A stretch of 64,000 bases of DNA from LZORAL124-50-18 sp051208045 (GCA_051208045.1 JBPJFY010000011.1:70347-134346); one strand, 5' to 3'; counted from the stretch's first letter, positions 1 to 9,763 are shown. Translations and numbers: made by a program. The notes: generated by a model from the letters alone, not told the origin.

Positions 1-1
1 C

Positions 2-1402
2 AAGCTCCGGAAAGCGGTTCCCAGCTGGATGCCACTCATTGCGCCTAAACTGCCCATGCGTGTCGACATGGTGCCCGTGGATTATGTCGCCAATGCCATG
101 GTGGCCCTGAGTCAGCGTCCGCGTGAAGAAATGCACACACAAATACCCTGTTACCACTTAACGGATCCGGAGGCCAGATCGCTCACCCGCCTGTTGAATC
201 GAGTACTCAAAGCCGCCGATGGCCCCACGATTCGCGCTGCTTTTCCGTTCGGCAGCAAAGGAACCGGGGCCCGCGGGAATTCAGGAAAAGGGCCTCTGGC
301 GATGGCACGCAGCCTGAAAGGTGTAGAGCTGCTTTCACAAAGCGTATTTGACTGGCTGGAAGTGCCTGCCGGTGTGTTGGACGCCATGATGCCTCGGGTC
401 CGCTTCGACGCGACCCGGACGAGACAGCAACTGGACCAGGCAGGCGTTCCCCTGCCCCCGCTTGAAAGCTACATCGACACCCTGTGGGATTACTACAACC
501 GGCATCTTGATCCTGCGAAAAACCAGATGGCGAAACGGCAGGCGGCGTTTCTCAACAAGTACATTGTGATCACCGGTGCTTCCAGCGGCATAGGTCTGGC
601 CAGTGCCCGCAGCGCGTTGACACTCGGAGCGCACGTCGCTCTGGTCGCCAGAAATCCGGAAAAGCTTCAACAGGCCTACGACACGTTACGTCCCCTGGCG
701 GAAGAGCACAGCGTCAACCTCTGGCAGTTTCCCTGTGACATTTCGAATCTGGCAGACTGCGATCAACTGATCGCCACGTTGCAGAAAACACTCCCCAGAG
801 TCGATATCCTGTTTAACAACGCGGGGAAATCCATACGCCGCTCAATCAATCAATCCTGGGAACGATTCCATGACCTGGAACGTACCATGCAGCTGAACTA
901 CTACGGCAGTGCGCGCCTGATGATTGGCTTGCTCCCGGCGATGATCGCGCAAGGCGGGGGACACCTGATCTATTCGTCCACCATGGGCACCATGGCGCCC
1001 ACACCGAGATTTGGCCCCTATCTCGCGAGCAAAGCTGCCATGGACGCGCTGATGGACTCCCTGGCGGCGGAATTTGCAGACAGAAATATTGTCGCCACAT
1101 CGGTCAAATTCCCGCTGGTCAAAACCGAGATGATCTCCCCCACCAAGGAGTACGAAGATGCCCCTGCTGCCAGCCCGGAATTTGCGGCCAACCTGTTTGT
1201 TCAAGCCGTGCAAAACAAACCCAGAAAGCAAATCACCGGCACCGGTAAAATTATGGGCGCGCTTTCCCTGTGGGCCCCGTCTTTTATGACGCAACTTTAT
1301 AATTATGCGTATCGAATCTGGCCGGATGAGTCAGACCAGTATCCGGAAATGGGCCTGGACCGAATGATCGTCAAACAGACCATCAAACACTCCCCACTGT
1401 AG
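2..1402 (+). CDS. Fatty acyl-CoA reductase, two-domain SDR type (5' end missing)
   Basis: The frame is open to the left edge, so this is the last 466 residues of a longer gene. The first ~150 residues are the end of an extended-SDR domain (VPVDYVANAM, then WDYYNRHLDP). A complete classical SDR domain follows: cofactor loop TGASSGIG near residue 190, NNAG near 271, catalytic pair YLASK near 339. From memory, this order and several motifs (SIRRS, ERTMQLNY, PLVKT) match the ~660-residue fatty acyl-CoA reductase Maqu_2220 of Marinobacter, which reduces acyl-CoA through aldehyde to fatty alcohol with NADPH. The missing part should hold the first Rossmann motif. A product supplying alcohols to the wax ester synthase at 40.6 kb is an inference. 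The family is fairly certain; substrate is not shown by sequence. An internal ATG at 29 is not the true start, because homology extends upstream of it. Confidence 0.85.
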   Translation, partial: KLRKAVPSWMPLIAPKLPMRVDMVPVDYVANAMVALSQRPREEMHTQIPCYHLTDPEARSLTRLLNRVLKAADGPTIRAAFPFGSKGTGARGNSGKGPLAMARSLKGVELLSQSVFDWLEVPAGVLDAMMPRVRFDATRTRQQLDQAGVPLPPLESYIDTLWDYYNRHLDPAKNQMAKRQAAFLNKYIVITGASSGIGLASARSALTLGAHVALVARNPEKLQQAYDTLRPLAEEHSVNLWQFPCDISNLADCDQLIATLQKTLPRVDILFNNAGKSIRRSINQSWERFHDLERTMQLNYYGSARLMIGLLPAMIAQGGGHLIYSSTMGTMAPTPRFGPYLASKAAMDALMDSLAAEFADRNIVATSVKFPLVKTEMISPTKEYEDAPAASPEFAANLFVQAVQNKPRKQITGTGKIMGALSLWAPSFMTQLYNYAYRIWPDESDQYPEMGLDRMIVKQTIKHSPL

Positions 1403-1454
1403 TTCAACGTCAAAACGCCCTGAATCCAGAAACAGCCAACTGGGCAGCAGGCGC

Positions 1455-1481
1455 AAAAAAGCCGGGAGATCCCGGCTTTTT
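1455..1481. terminator. Bidirectional intrinsic terminator
   Basis: Six-base-pair GC stem GCCGGG / CCCGGC with an AGAT loop, flanked by an A-run on the left and a T-run on the right. It lies between the convergent acyl-CoA reductase and glcB, so it can stop transcription from both sides. Confidence 0.85.
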
Positions 1482-1505
1482 ACTGCGTCTCAATAACGTT
1501 GAGGC

Positions 1506-3686
1506 TTACTGACCGTATTTGGCCTTGGCTTCAATACGGTAAGCGTGCAGCAGAGGCTCAGTATATCCACTCGGCTGCTCCGCGCCCTTCACCACAAGAT
1601 CCAACGCCGCCTTGAAGGCTACACTGTCATCAAAGTTGGGTGCCATGGGACGATAGGCTGGATCGTTTGCATTCTGACGATCCACAACTTCCGCCATACG
1701 CTGCATGGTTTCAATCACCTGCGCTTCGTTGGTGACACCGTGGTGCAGCCAGTTACACATGTGCTGACTGGAGATTCGCAGCGTCGCACGGTCTTCCATC
1801 AGGCCAACATCGTTAATATCCGGCACCTTGGAACAGCCCACGCCCTGATCGATCCAGCGCACCACGTAACCCAGGATACCCTGCGCGTTGTTATCCAGCT
1901 CTTTCTGGATCTCATCCGCAGTCAAGGTCTCAGGATTGTCCATCACAGGAATGCTCAGGATATCGTCCAGCGCGGCACGCTGACGGCTCTTCAATGTGTT
2001 CTGAACATCAAACACATTCACGGTGTGGTAGTGCAACGCGTGCAATGCGGCGGCTGTAGGCGACGGTACCCAAGCGGTGTTCGCACCGGCTTTGGGATGG
2101 CCAACCTTCTGTTCCATCATCATGCCCATTTCATCCGGAATCGGCCACATGCCTTTACCAATCTGAGCACGTCCCTGCAGACCACATTCCAGACCAATAT
2201 CCACGTTCCAGTCTTCATAGGCAACAATCCACTTCTGTTGCTTCATTTTGGTTTTGGGGATCATCACACCGGCCTGCATGGAGGTGTGAATCTCGTCACC
2301 GGTACGATCCAGGAACCCGGTGTTGATAAATACCACACGGTCTTTCGCCGCACGGATACATTCCTTCAGGTTCACCGTGGTGCGTCGTTCTTCGTCCATG
2401 ATCCCCATTTTCATGGTAAAGCGCGGTAAGCCAAGTGCATCTTCCACGCGACCGAACAGCTCGTTCGCAAACGCAACTTCTTCAGGACCGTGCATTTTCG
2501 GCTTCACGATGTTGACGCTATTGGCCGTCGAGTTGCGGTACTGGCCCGTCTGCTTCAGATCGTGAATGGCGATCAGCGCAGTGATCATCCCATCCATGAT
2601 GCCTTCGGGAATTTCATTACCGTCTTTGTCCAGGATCGCACTGATGGTCATCAGGTGACCCACGTTCCGCACAAACAGCATGGAGCGGCCTTTCAACGCC
2701 AGCGTCGATCCGTCTGCGGCGGTGTATTCGCGGTCCGGATTCATGCGGCGCGTGAAGGTCGAGCCACCTTTGGCCACTTGTTCCTCCAGATCGCCTTTCA
2801 TCAGACCCAGCCAATTACTGTACACCACTACTTTGTCATCGGCGTCCACCGCCGCTACGGAGTCTTCGCAGTCCATGATGGTGGTCAGTGCGGCTTCCAT
2901 CAATACGTCTTTGACGTGGGCGGGGTCATCCTGACCGATGGCATGCGTGGCATCAATCTGGATTTCAAAATGCAGACCGTTATTCTGCAGCAAGATCGCA
3001 GATGGGTTCGCCGTATCGCCGACATATCCCTGAAACTTGTCGGCATCCGCCAGGCCGGTCTCGGAACCGTCTTTCAACGTCACAACCAGCTGGCCATCGG
3101 CCACCGCGTACTTCGTGCTGTCCTTGTGGGTTCCGGAGGCCAGCGGCGCCGCGCTATCCAGGAAATTACGCGCAAATTCGATGACCTTCGCACCACGCAC
3201 CGGGTTGTAGCCCGGGCCTTTGGTTGCGCCATCGTCTTCCGGAATGGCGTTCGTGCCATACAACGCATCGTACAGGGAACCCCAGCGTGCGTTCGCCGCA
3301 TTCAATGCGAACCGTGCATTCATTACGGGCACCACCAGCTGAGGGCCCGCCATGGTGGCAATCTCAGGCTCAACTTCTGCCGTTGATGCAGTGAATGCGT
3401 CTCCCTCTGGAAGCAGGTAGCCAATTTCCTGCAGAAACGCTTTGTATTCCGCCGCATTGTGCGCCTGCCCTTTGCGCTCCACATGGAAAGCATCTATCTT
3501 CGCCTGAAGGTCGTCCCGCTTGGCAAGCAAGGCTTTGTTCTTTGGAGCCAGATCATGCACGATGGCATCAAACTCACGCCAGAACGTTTCCGAATCCACA
3601 CCGGTACCCGGAATTGCCTGTTCGTTGACAAAATCATAAAGCGCTTTGGCAACCTGCAGGCCACCTACCTGAACTCTTTGTGTCAT
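1506..3686 (-). CDS. glcB: Malate synthase G
   Basis: Condenses glyoxylate with acetyl-CoA to malate in the cytoplasm, closing the glyoxylate bypass needed for growth on acetate, fatty acids or alkanes. The 726 residues match the G isoform (723 in E. coli) and run full length. Visible family motifs include MDCEDSVAAVDADDK (metal and glyoxylate site region), GRSMLFVRNVGHLM, GFLDRTGDEIHTSM and the C-terminal ISSQHMCNWLHHG. The start ATG is preceded by a GGGG-type Shine-Dalgarno. No isocitrate lyase, glcD or other glyoxylate gene lies next to it, so it appears to be a single-gene unit. It ends at the bidirectional terminator shared with the acyl-CoA reductase. Several long open frames on the opposite strand are shadows of its codon bias. 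Confidence 0.98.
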   Translation of the reverse strand: MTQRVQVGGLQVAKALYDFVNEQAIPGTGVDSETFWREFDAIVHDLAPKNKALLAKRDDLQAKIDAFHVERKGQAHNAAEYKAFLQEIGYLLPEGDAFTASTAEVEPEIATMAGPQLVVPVMNARFALNAANARWGSLYDALYGTNAIPEDDGATKGPGYNPVRGAKVIEFARNFLDSAAPLASGTHKDSTKYAVADGQLVVTLKDGSETGLADADKFQGYVGDTANPSAILLQNNGLHFEIQIDATHAIGQDDPAHVKDVLMEAALTTIMDCEDSVAAVDADDKVVVYSNWLGLMKGDLEEQVAKGGSTFTRRMNPDREYTAADGSTLALKGRSMLFVRNVGHLMTISAILDKDGNEIPEGIMDGMITALIAIHDLKQTGQYRNSTANSVNIVKPKMHGPEEVAFANELFGRVEDALGLPRFTMKMGIMDEERRTTVNLKECIRAAKDRVVFINTGFLDRTGDEIHTSMQAGVMIPKTKMKQQKWIVAYEDWNVDIGLECGLQGRAQIGKGMWPIPDEMGMMMEQKVGHPKAGANTAWVPSPTAAALHALHYHTVNVFDVQNTLKSRQRAALDDILSIPVMDNPETLTADEIQKELDNNAQGILGYVVRWIDQGVGCSKVPDINDVGLMEDRATLRISSQHMCNWLHHGVTNEAQVIETMQRMAEVVDRQNANDPAYRPMAPNFDDSVAFKAALDLVVKGAEQPSGYTEPLLHAYRIEAKAKYGQ

Positions 3687-4025
3687 ATTTTGCTTGCCCC
3701 AAATTTACAGTACTAAGTTCCGCTGAATCACCCCATACCGGGGCAACTCAGCGCTGGGGCCGACGTGCGATTACGCCGACCGTTAAAAAAGAGGCGCACA
3801 TTTTACGTGAAAAGGCCCGGGCTTGCCAGTCAACCACACGCCTCTCTGCCAAGGACGCTCACACCGTACCGCGGTAAACAACCAGAAATCCGGGGCCAGG
3901 CGATTACAATTCACTACAGGAATACGTGGTATTTGCCTACAAAATGATCACGTCATTCGTTAAAATGAAGAGAATGGCGAAAAAACAGCGGTTTGGGTTC
4001 GCCCGTCGCATAAGTGAGGTGCAAC
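3687..4025. other. Intergenic region glcB / flagellin, no gene seen
   Basis: 339 bases between divergent genes. It must contain the glcB promoter (leftward) and the flagellin promoter (rightward). I found no convincing RNA gene or small ORF. A sequence TAAAATGA followed by GGCGAAAA just upstream of the flagellin recalls a sigma-28 promoter, but the spacer is about four bases too short. Confidence 0.5.
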
Positions 4026-4829
4026 ATGGCCATCGGCATCAATTCCAACCTACCGACGTTCGGAAATGTCAAAAACAACTTCGAAACGGCTGCTGCCAAA
4101 CTTGTGTCCGGCCAGCGGATTAACAGTGCCCGTGACGATGCGGCAGGATTGGCCATCACCAACCGCATCAGCACACAAATCGACGGATTTGGCACCGCCA
4201 TACGCAATGCAGGGGACGGCGTATCCTTCGCACAGACCGCTGGTGGCGCGCTGGACTCGCTCAGTTCTAACATTCAGCGTATCCGGGAACTGACCGTTCA
4301 AGCCGCTAACGGCACGCTCAATGATCAAGACCGCAGAGGCATTCAACAGGAAATCTCACAACTCCAGGAGGAGTCCGGCAACATTCTGGAGAAAAGTAAC
4401 TTCAATGGGGTGAAGCTGTTCAACGGCGAAAGCACGCTCGATTTTCAGGTCGGCCCCAATCAGGGTGAAACGGTATTGGTTTCCAACGGTGACCTGAAGA
4501 AAACCCTGGAAGATTCCGGGGTGTTGGACATCGACGTGAGCACGCAGGCCGGTGCGTCTTCAAGCATCAGCAAACTGGACTCTGCCCTGGAAAGTATCAA
4601 TACATCGGCCGCGGAGTTCGGCTCGGTCGCGAACCGCTTTGAATCTGCAATTTCCAACCTCTCTCAGGCCAGAGAAAGCGCGCAGGCCTCTCGAAGCCGA
4701 ATTGCCGATACCGACTTTGCGGAAGAAGCCGCGAATCTGATCAAAAGCAACATTCAGGATCAGGTGGATATCGCCGTGCGCGGGCAGGCCAACGCCCGAC
4801 AACAGAACGTGCTCCGGCTACTCTCCTAG
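4026..4829 (+). CDS. fliC: Flagellin (short form)
   Basis: Structural subunit of the flagellar filament, exported through the flagellar type III system. The 267-residue protein has the conserved N-terminal D0/D1 helices (INSNLPTFGNVKNNFETAAA, LVSGQRINSARDDAAGLAI) and the C-terminal D1/D0 helices (SRIADTDFAEEAANLIKSNI, QANARQQNVLRLLS). Almost no variable D2/D3 region lies between them, so the filament should be thin-surfaced. The start at 4026 is chosen because GAGGTG sits five bases upstream and because flagellins begin MAxxINxN; an in-frame GTG at 4014 would add four residues and overlap that ribosome site. No fliD, flaG or fliS gene is adjacent, so this is an isolated flagellin gene, possibly an extra copy; its only motility-related neighbour is the convergent chemoreceptor. 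Confidence 0.95.
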   Translation: MAIGINSNLPTFGNVKNNFETAAAKLVSGQRINSARDDAAGLAITNRISTQIDGFGTAIRNAGDGVSFAQTAGGALDSLSSNIQRIRELTVQAANGTLNDQDRRGIQQEISQLQEESGNILEKSNFNGVKLFNGESTLDFQVGPNQGETVLVSNGDLKKTLEDSGVLDIDVSTQAGASSSISKLDSALESINTSAAEFGSVANRFESAISNLSQARESAQASRSRIADTDFAEEAANLIKSNIQDQVDIAVRGQANARQQNVLRLLS

Positions 4830-4858
4830 GCCAACGGCTGAATTCATAAATACCGGAA

Positions 4859-4876
4859 GACCTGCGCAGGCAGGTC
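4859..4876. other. Hairpin between flagellin and chemoreceptor genes
   Basis: Perfect 7-bp stem GACCTGC / GCAGGTC with a GCAG loop, 29 bases after the flagellin stop and before the convergent chemoreceptor stop. No T-run follows on either strand, so it is at best a weak terminator or an mRNA 3'-end stabiliser. Confidence 0.5.
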
Positions 4877-4889
4877 GTACAGCCAACAA

Positions 4890-6530
4890 TCAGTGATATT
4901 TAAAGCCGCCTATTTTAACGGCAAGCTCACTGCCCAACCGATGTACAGACTCACTCTCCTGCAATGCCGAATGACCAATGGCAGCAGATTCATCCGCAGC
5001 CTTGGAGATTTCGTCCAAAGCCGCGTTGACATCAACCGCCACCCGACTTTGTTCTTCTGCAGTATGAGCAATCCCTCGATTGAGTGACTGAATCGAAGCA
5101 ACCGCCGAGGAAATCTGCTCCAGTGCTTCGCCGGCCTGCTGTGCCTGTTCGTAGGATCGACTGGTTTGGTCCACACTCTTCTCAATCACATCCACGGCTT
5201 TAATCGCGCCCTGTTGCAACGCGGCAATCATTCGATTGATTTCTTCCGTGGACTCCTGCGTTTTGCTCGCCAGAGATCGCACTTCATCCGCCACCACGGC
5301 AAAGCCACGCCCCTGCTCTCCCGCCCGGGCAGCTTCAATCGCGGCATTCAGCGCTAACAGATTGGTTTGCTCGGCAATGCCTTGAATTACGTCCACCACC
5401 GAACCAATATTTTGCGTGTCGACCTTCAGCTTGTCGATGGTTTCTTTCGTTCCGCTCATGTCGTTGGAGAGCCGCTCTGCCAAAGCGATGGTGTTGTGAA
5501 TCACGTCTTTTGCGGTGCTGGACTGTGCGTCTGCTTCACTGGCCGCATCCGTCGCATCTTTTGCCTGTCCCGCCATGTCCATCACCGATTGCACGATCAG
5601 ATTTAGCTGGTGTAGCGCGCCATCGGTAGACAGTTTTTGATCACTGGCCAGAGAAGCACTGCGCTGATTATGTTGTGTCATTCGCTCAGAGGCATCCACC
5701 AGTTGGTCTGTGGTTTGGTCCACGGAGGACACCACTTCCCGAATTTTGTCCACAAAACGATTGAACTGGCTCGACAGCTCCGCCACTTCATCATTACCCG
5801 ATTCATCAAGCGCTTTAGAAAGGTCACCCTCGCCTTCTGCAATGTCTTGCATCGCCTCAACGGTCTTGCGCAGGGGCTGCTGTATACTGCGCAGAATGAT
5901 GAAGAGCAGCGCTGCCACGATGCCTGCGGCGATCAAAAAGATGGTGGTGAACGTCGATACTTCTTTCCAAAACAGTGCGTCCACGTCGTCCAGGTACACC
6001 CCCGATCCCACAACCCAGCCCCAGGGTTTGAACCCTTTGACAAAGCTTATCTTTTCCACGGGGGTTTCCGACCCCGGCTTGGGCCAGAGATAACCCACAT
6101 ACCCCTCACCGGATTTATTCACCACTTGATTAAATTCGCGAAACAGGTACTTGCCGTTGGGGTCTTTCAAGTCATACACACTTTGGCCATCCAGCTTGGG
6201 CTTGATGGGGTGCATCACCACAACATGGTCCATATCATGAATCCAGAAATATTCAGAGCCTGAATACCGTAACGCTTTGATGGCCGCCATCGCTTGGTTT
6301 TTCGCATCGGCTTCGGAGAGATCACCCTGTTGTAAACGCTGGAAGTGGTGGTCGACAATACCCATCGCTGTTTCGACGACCTGACGTGTCTGGGTCGATT
6401 TGGATTCGGCCAGAATCTGCTTCGTATCAACCAAGGCGACAAGCACCAATGCCAACATCGCCAATCCGGATATTGCTGTGATCATCCATAACCGCAGACT
6501 GATAGAAAACTTCCGTAACCAACTCGTCAT
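4890..6530 (-). CDS. Methyl-accepting chemotaxis protein with single Cache domain
   Basis: Inner-membrane chemoreceptor signalling to CheA/CheW. Order in the 546 residues: N-terminal TM helix (~14-34), periplasmic sCache_2-type sensor (~40-180, with YFWIHDMDHVVVMHP and GYVGYLWPKPG), second TM helix (~190-212), HAMP, then a long cytoplasmic coiled coil with the hairpin tip EQTNLLALNAAIEAARAGEQ that binds CheW/CheA. Cache_2 sensors often bind small carboxylates, but the ligand here cannot be read. The start is the ATG at 6530: AAGAGG lies eight bases upstream of it, whereas a GTG at 6539 would sit inside that ribosome site. No che genes are adjacent, so it is an orphan receptor. No C-terminal CheR-binding pentapeptide is present (the protein ends KIGGFKYH). 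Confidence 0.95.
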   Translation of the reverse strand: MTSWLRKFSISLRLWMITAISGLAMLALVLVALVDTKQILAESKSTQTRQVVETAMGIVDHHFQRLQQGDLSEADAKNQAMAAIKALRYSGSEYFWIHDMDHVVVMHPIKPKLDGQSVYDLKDPNGKYLFREFNQVVNKSGEGYVGYLWPKPGSETPVEKISFVKGFKPWGWVVGSGVYLDDVDALFWKEVSTFTTIFLIAAGIVAALLFIILRSIQQPLRKTVEAMQDIAEGEGDLSKALDESGNDEVAELSSQFNRFVDKIREVVSSVDQTTDQLVDASERMTQHNQRSASLASDQKLSTDGALHQLNLIVQSVMDMAGQAKDATDAASEADAQSSTAKDVIHNTIALAERLSNDMSGTKETIDKLKVDTQNIGSVVDVIQGIAEQTNLLALNAAIEAARAGEQGRGFAVVADEVRSLASKTQESTEEINRMIAALQQGAIKAVDVIEKSVDQTSRSYEQAQQAGEALEQISSAVASIQSLNRGIAHTAEEQSRVAVDVNAALDEISKAADESAAIGHSALQESESVHRLGSELAVKIGGFKYH

Positions 6531-6711
6531 GACCTGCACCTCTTACTGCAACTGTGACCACTCACTCCTGTCAGCGGTGTGACTTAATCATCCCAATACC
6601 CTTAAATTTAGTAGAGATATACAAAGCTGCCAACCCTCTGAAGTTACATTGGCGCAACACTGCTACGCCGCAGGCATTACCGGATTTATCAAAGGAGGTA
6701 GTTCAAGTGAT

Positions 6712-7827
6712 TTAGCTGAGGCGCTGTACCAGCAACATCGTCGCATCGTCATCACAGGTGCTTTCGTTATGCTGTTCCAAGGTCTCACAAACCTCAGGAA
6801 TCAGTCGGGGGAACGTCGCCAAATGTTGTGAGAGCAAACTTTCCAGGGCGTCTCTGCCAAACAACGAACCCTCCCGGTTGCTTGCCTCGATCACCCCGTC
6901 CGTATAGAGAAACAACGCCTCGCCTACCCTGAACGGGTGCGTTTCACATTGCCAGGTGGCGTTACGGCTCGCACCCACCGGGAGGCCGCTCGACGACAGC
7001 GTGGCAATACCGTCGGATCGCAACAGGTAACAGGGAGGGTGTCCCGCCGAGACAATTTTCAGCTCATTCTGTGATCGATCGAGACGAATAAGCGCGAGCG
7101 TGGAAAAGGCGCCACGCGACCCGACAATCTGAAACACTTGTTGATTTAACTCGTGCACCACGGCCAAGGGGTCTCGCAGCCGGTATGCCAGGGTGTTGAG
7201 CATGCTCTTGCAGGCCGCCATCAGCAATGCTGAAGCCGTGCTGTGACCACTCACATCGCCTATCAGCGCGAACTCATAATCGCCCGCCCTGAAAAAATCA
7301 AAATAATCGCCACCCACGCGATCGAAAGGCTGATAATCATGTGCCAGGAAATACTGTTGAAAGTCGTCAGATATTTCCAACAGCCACCGCTGCATATGGC
7401 TGGCCAGCTCTTTTTCCTGCTCCAACTGCACATTTTTTTGCTGCAGCTGCTTGTGCAGACCACTCATCGTCAGCTGGGTGTTGATGCGCGCTAACATTTC
7501 ATTGGGTTCATAGATCTTTGAAATGAAGTCGTTCGCTCCTGCCTCAAACGCCTCGACCCACCGATCCTTTTCATTGATCCCCGACAGAAAAATCACGGGC
7601 AGCTCACCGGCAGACCACTTTTGGCGTAGAAGGCGAATCGCCTCTATGCCATTGATTCCAGGCATCATGATATCCATGAGTACCAAGTCGGGCTGCGCTT
7701 TGTTAATCATCCGTACAGCTTGCTCGGCACCTTCGGCTTCCGAAACGTCGTAGCCAGCACGCGACAGGTGGCGGCGAATCGCATGTCGACTGCCCACTTC
7801 ATCATCAACGATCAATATTCGATGCAT
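6712..7827 (-). CDS. Response regulator with PP2C (RsbU/SpoIIE-type) phosphatase output
   Basis: A REC receiver (HRILIVDDE near the start, phosphoacceptor Asp in LVLMDIMMPG, switch Lys in FISKIYEP) is joined by a short coiled coil to a SpoIIE-like PP2C Ser/Thr phosphatase domain (FDRVGGDYFDFF, IGDVSGHSTASALLMA, LFLYTDGVIEA, and a final DDDATMLLVQR). The metal-binding Asp residues are present, so it is likely active. Such proteins, e.g. HsbR of Pseudomonas, dephosphorylate STAS-type anti-anti-sigma factors after phosphorelay input. No STAS partner or histidine kinase is encoded beside it, so its partners lie elsewhere. I take the ATG at 7827, giving 371 residues starting MHRILIVDDE as in the family; an upstream in-frame ATG at 7860 lacks a good ribosome site. 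Confidence 0.93.
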   Translation of the reverse strand: MHRILIVDDEVGSRHAIRRHLSRAGYDVSEAEGAEQAVRMINKAQPDLVLMDIMMPGINGIEAIRLLRQKWSAGELPVIFLSGINEKDRWVEAFEAGANDFISKIYEPNEMLARINTQLTMSGLHKQLQQKNVQLEQEKELASHMQRWLLEISDDFQQYFLAHDYQPFDRVGGDYFDFFRAGDYEFALIGDVSGHSTASALLMAACKSMLNTLAYRLRDPLAVVHELNQQVFQIVGSRGAFSTLALIRLDRSQNELKIVSAGHPPCYLLRSDGIATLSSSGLPVGASRNATWQCETHPFRVGEALFLYTDGVIEASNREGSLFGRDALESLLSQHLATFPRLIPEVCETLEQHNESTCDDDATMLLVQRLS

Positions 7828-8078
7828 AAACGAGACTCTACCCTGGACTGGATTGCCCATTAAGCCAACTCAGTGTCGAGTCAGCGACTTCTACTGACGT
7901 AAGTCTAGAAAACGTTAGGGCCCCTATCAATATTTGCTGCTTGGATGGGTACTTCCCGAAAGCTTACCTGGCCGGATTTATCAATGGCTGGTGTATTTCC
8001 AACTATACGATGCGGCTCAGAAGAGGTACCTTAAGGCCTGGGACTAAGAAAAATAAATATAACCGCGGGAGAAACTTC

Positions 8079-9713
8079 ATGACCACAGCAGCTCAGACCA
8101 GCCATGTGCACCAGGAGCCAGGTATACACCACGAGGATCTTGATGTGCTCATCATCGGTGCCGGCCTCTCCGGCGTCGGTATGGCCTATCAACTCAAGAC
8201 GAAGCGTCCCGGGGATTCATTCGCGGTCATCGAAGCCAGAAAAGACATTGGCGGCACCTGGGACCTGTTCCGCTATCCCGGCATCCGCTCTGACTCCGAT
8301 ATGTATACCTTCGCCTATTCGTTCAAACCCTGGAAACACAAAGAATTTATCGGCTCCGGCGAGAAGATTCGGGCCTATATCAGAGAGATGGTCGATGAAA
8401 ATGGCTTAGACCGCCACATTCGATTCCAGGAACGTATGCTCAGCGCGAACTGGTGTTCCGCAACGTCACGCTGGCAGGTTACTGTTGCCCGTTCCGACGA
8501 TCAACAATATATCATTCACGCGCGGTTTCTCGTCACCTGTACGGGGTACTACAATTATGACCATGGCTACCTGCCAAAGTTTGCCGGTGTGGATGACTTC
8601 CAGGGCACCTTGGCTTTTCCGCAACACTGGCCTGCGTCTCTTGACTACAGCGACAAAACCGTGCTGGTCATCGGCAGTGGCGCCACCGCCGTCACCCTCG
8701 TTCCCGCCATGGCAAAGACGGCGAAAAAAGTCACCATGTTGCAACGCTCCCCGACCTACATCGTCTCGGTGCCCTCCAATGATCCGCTGTTTGGCTGGCT
8801 TTCACGAGTGCTGCCCAGCCGCATGACCAATCAGCTGATGCGCGCCAAGTACATCCTGATGCAGCAACTGATTTACGTGCTGTCACGTAAATTTCCAGCA
8901 CTGGTTCGAAAACTCATTCGGTCCCAAAACGAGCAACTGCTAGCTGGCAGCAGTGATGTCGACACCCATTTCAATCCACGGTATGCGCCCTGGGATCAGC
9001 GCATGTGTATGGTTCCGGACGAAGACCTGTTTGCTGCCATTCGGTCAGGCAAAGCCGAAGTGACAACCGACGAAATCGATCACTTCACTGAGCGAGGTGT
9101 CCGCCTGAAGTCTGGCCAGGAATTGAACGCAGATATCATCGTGCCCGCCACCGGCCTGGAAATTCAGTTCTGGGGTGGCGCAGACATGCGGATAGATGGC
9201 CAACCCATCAATCCTGCGACGCTGACCAATTATAAGGGGATGATGTTCAGCCAGGTTCCAAATATGGTCACCATCTTCGGCTATACCAACGCCCCTTGGA
9301 CCCTGAAGGCTGAACTCACTCAAGACTATGTGGTTCGATTACTCGACCATATGGCGAATGCACAACACAAGGTGGTGTTCCCTCACTATACGGAAACGGA
9401 AGCGCGAGAAGCACTCGTGGACTTACAAGCAGGATATATCCTGCGCGCGCAGGATCAGATGCCAAAACAGGGTAAGCGCTTCCCTTGGCGAAACAAAGAC
9501 TTGTATTTCAAAGATCTCTTCGCCATCAAAAACAGCACACTTGACGACGGTGTCCTTCTGTTTGACGATACCGCTCCGCTTGCGGCATTCCACAGCACCG
9601 CACACAAGACCCGCACTGGGGAAGTCACCTCTCCGGATCACCCCACCGCCACGACCAGCAATTCACAGCACGCGCCCGCCAGGGAATCCGAGACACCTCT
9701 GGTAACCCCTTAG
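8079..9713 (+). CDS. AlmA-like flavin-containing monooxygenase
   Basis: FAD/NADPH monooxygenase of the group that includes AlmA, linked to long-chain n-alkane use in Acinetobacter and Alcanivorax. Motifs: FAD loop GAGLSGVG near residue 27, GGTWDLFRYPGIRSDSDM, second Rossmann motif GSGATAVT near 203, then ATGLEIQFWGG. The segment FQGTLAFPQHWP occupies the FxGxxxHxxxW fingerprint, but Phe stands where the fingerprint His is expected. The 544-residue protein has a Pro/Thr-rich C-terminal tail of ~40 residues beyond the family core. The ATG at 8079 is chosen for its GGGAG ribosome site; the open frame extends 46 codons upstream without family similarity. The gene is monocistronic, ending at a terminator. 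Whether the substrate is an alkane, ketone or other compound is not decided by sequence. Confidence 0.88.
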   Translation: MTTAAQTSHVHQEPGIHHEDLDVLIIGAGLSGVGMAYQLKTKRPGDSFAVIEARKDIGGTWDLFRYPGIRSDSDMYTFAYSFKPWKHKEFIGSGEKIRAYIREMVDENGLDRHIRFQERMLSANWCSATSRWQVTVARSDDQQYIIHARFLVTCTGYYNYDHGYLPKFAGVDDFQGTLAFPQHWPASLDYSDKTVLVIGSGATAVTLVPAMAKTAKKVTMLQRSPTYIVSVPSNDPLFGWLSRVLPSRMTNQLMRAKYILMQQLIYVLSRKFPALVRKLIRSQNEQLLAGSSDVDTHFNPRYAPWDQRMCMVPDEDLFAAIRSGKAEVTTDEIDHFTERGVRLKSGQELNADIIVPATGLEIQFWGGADMRIDGQPINPATLTNYKGMMFSQVPNMVTIFGYTNAPWTLKAELTQDYVVRLLDHMANAQHKVVFPHYTETEAREALVDLQAGYILRAQDQMPKQGKRFPWRNKDLYFKDLFAIKNSTLDDGVLLFDDTAPLAAFHSTAHKTRTGEVTSPDHPTATTSNSQHAPARESETPLVTP

Positions 9714-9763
9714 CAGCCGATTGGCACCATCCACAGCCGTAATGTCACGCTCTGCATAACAGT

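Noticed and set aside
1545..3386. Long open frames on the plus strand across the malate synthase gene (up to ~298 codons)
   Set aside because: They lie fully inside glcB, have no recognisable domains and arise from its codon bias.
3961..3983. Sigma-28-like flagellin promoter (TAAAATGA ... GGCGAAAA)
   Set aside because: The spacer is about seven bases where eleven are expected, so I do not call it.
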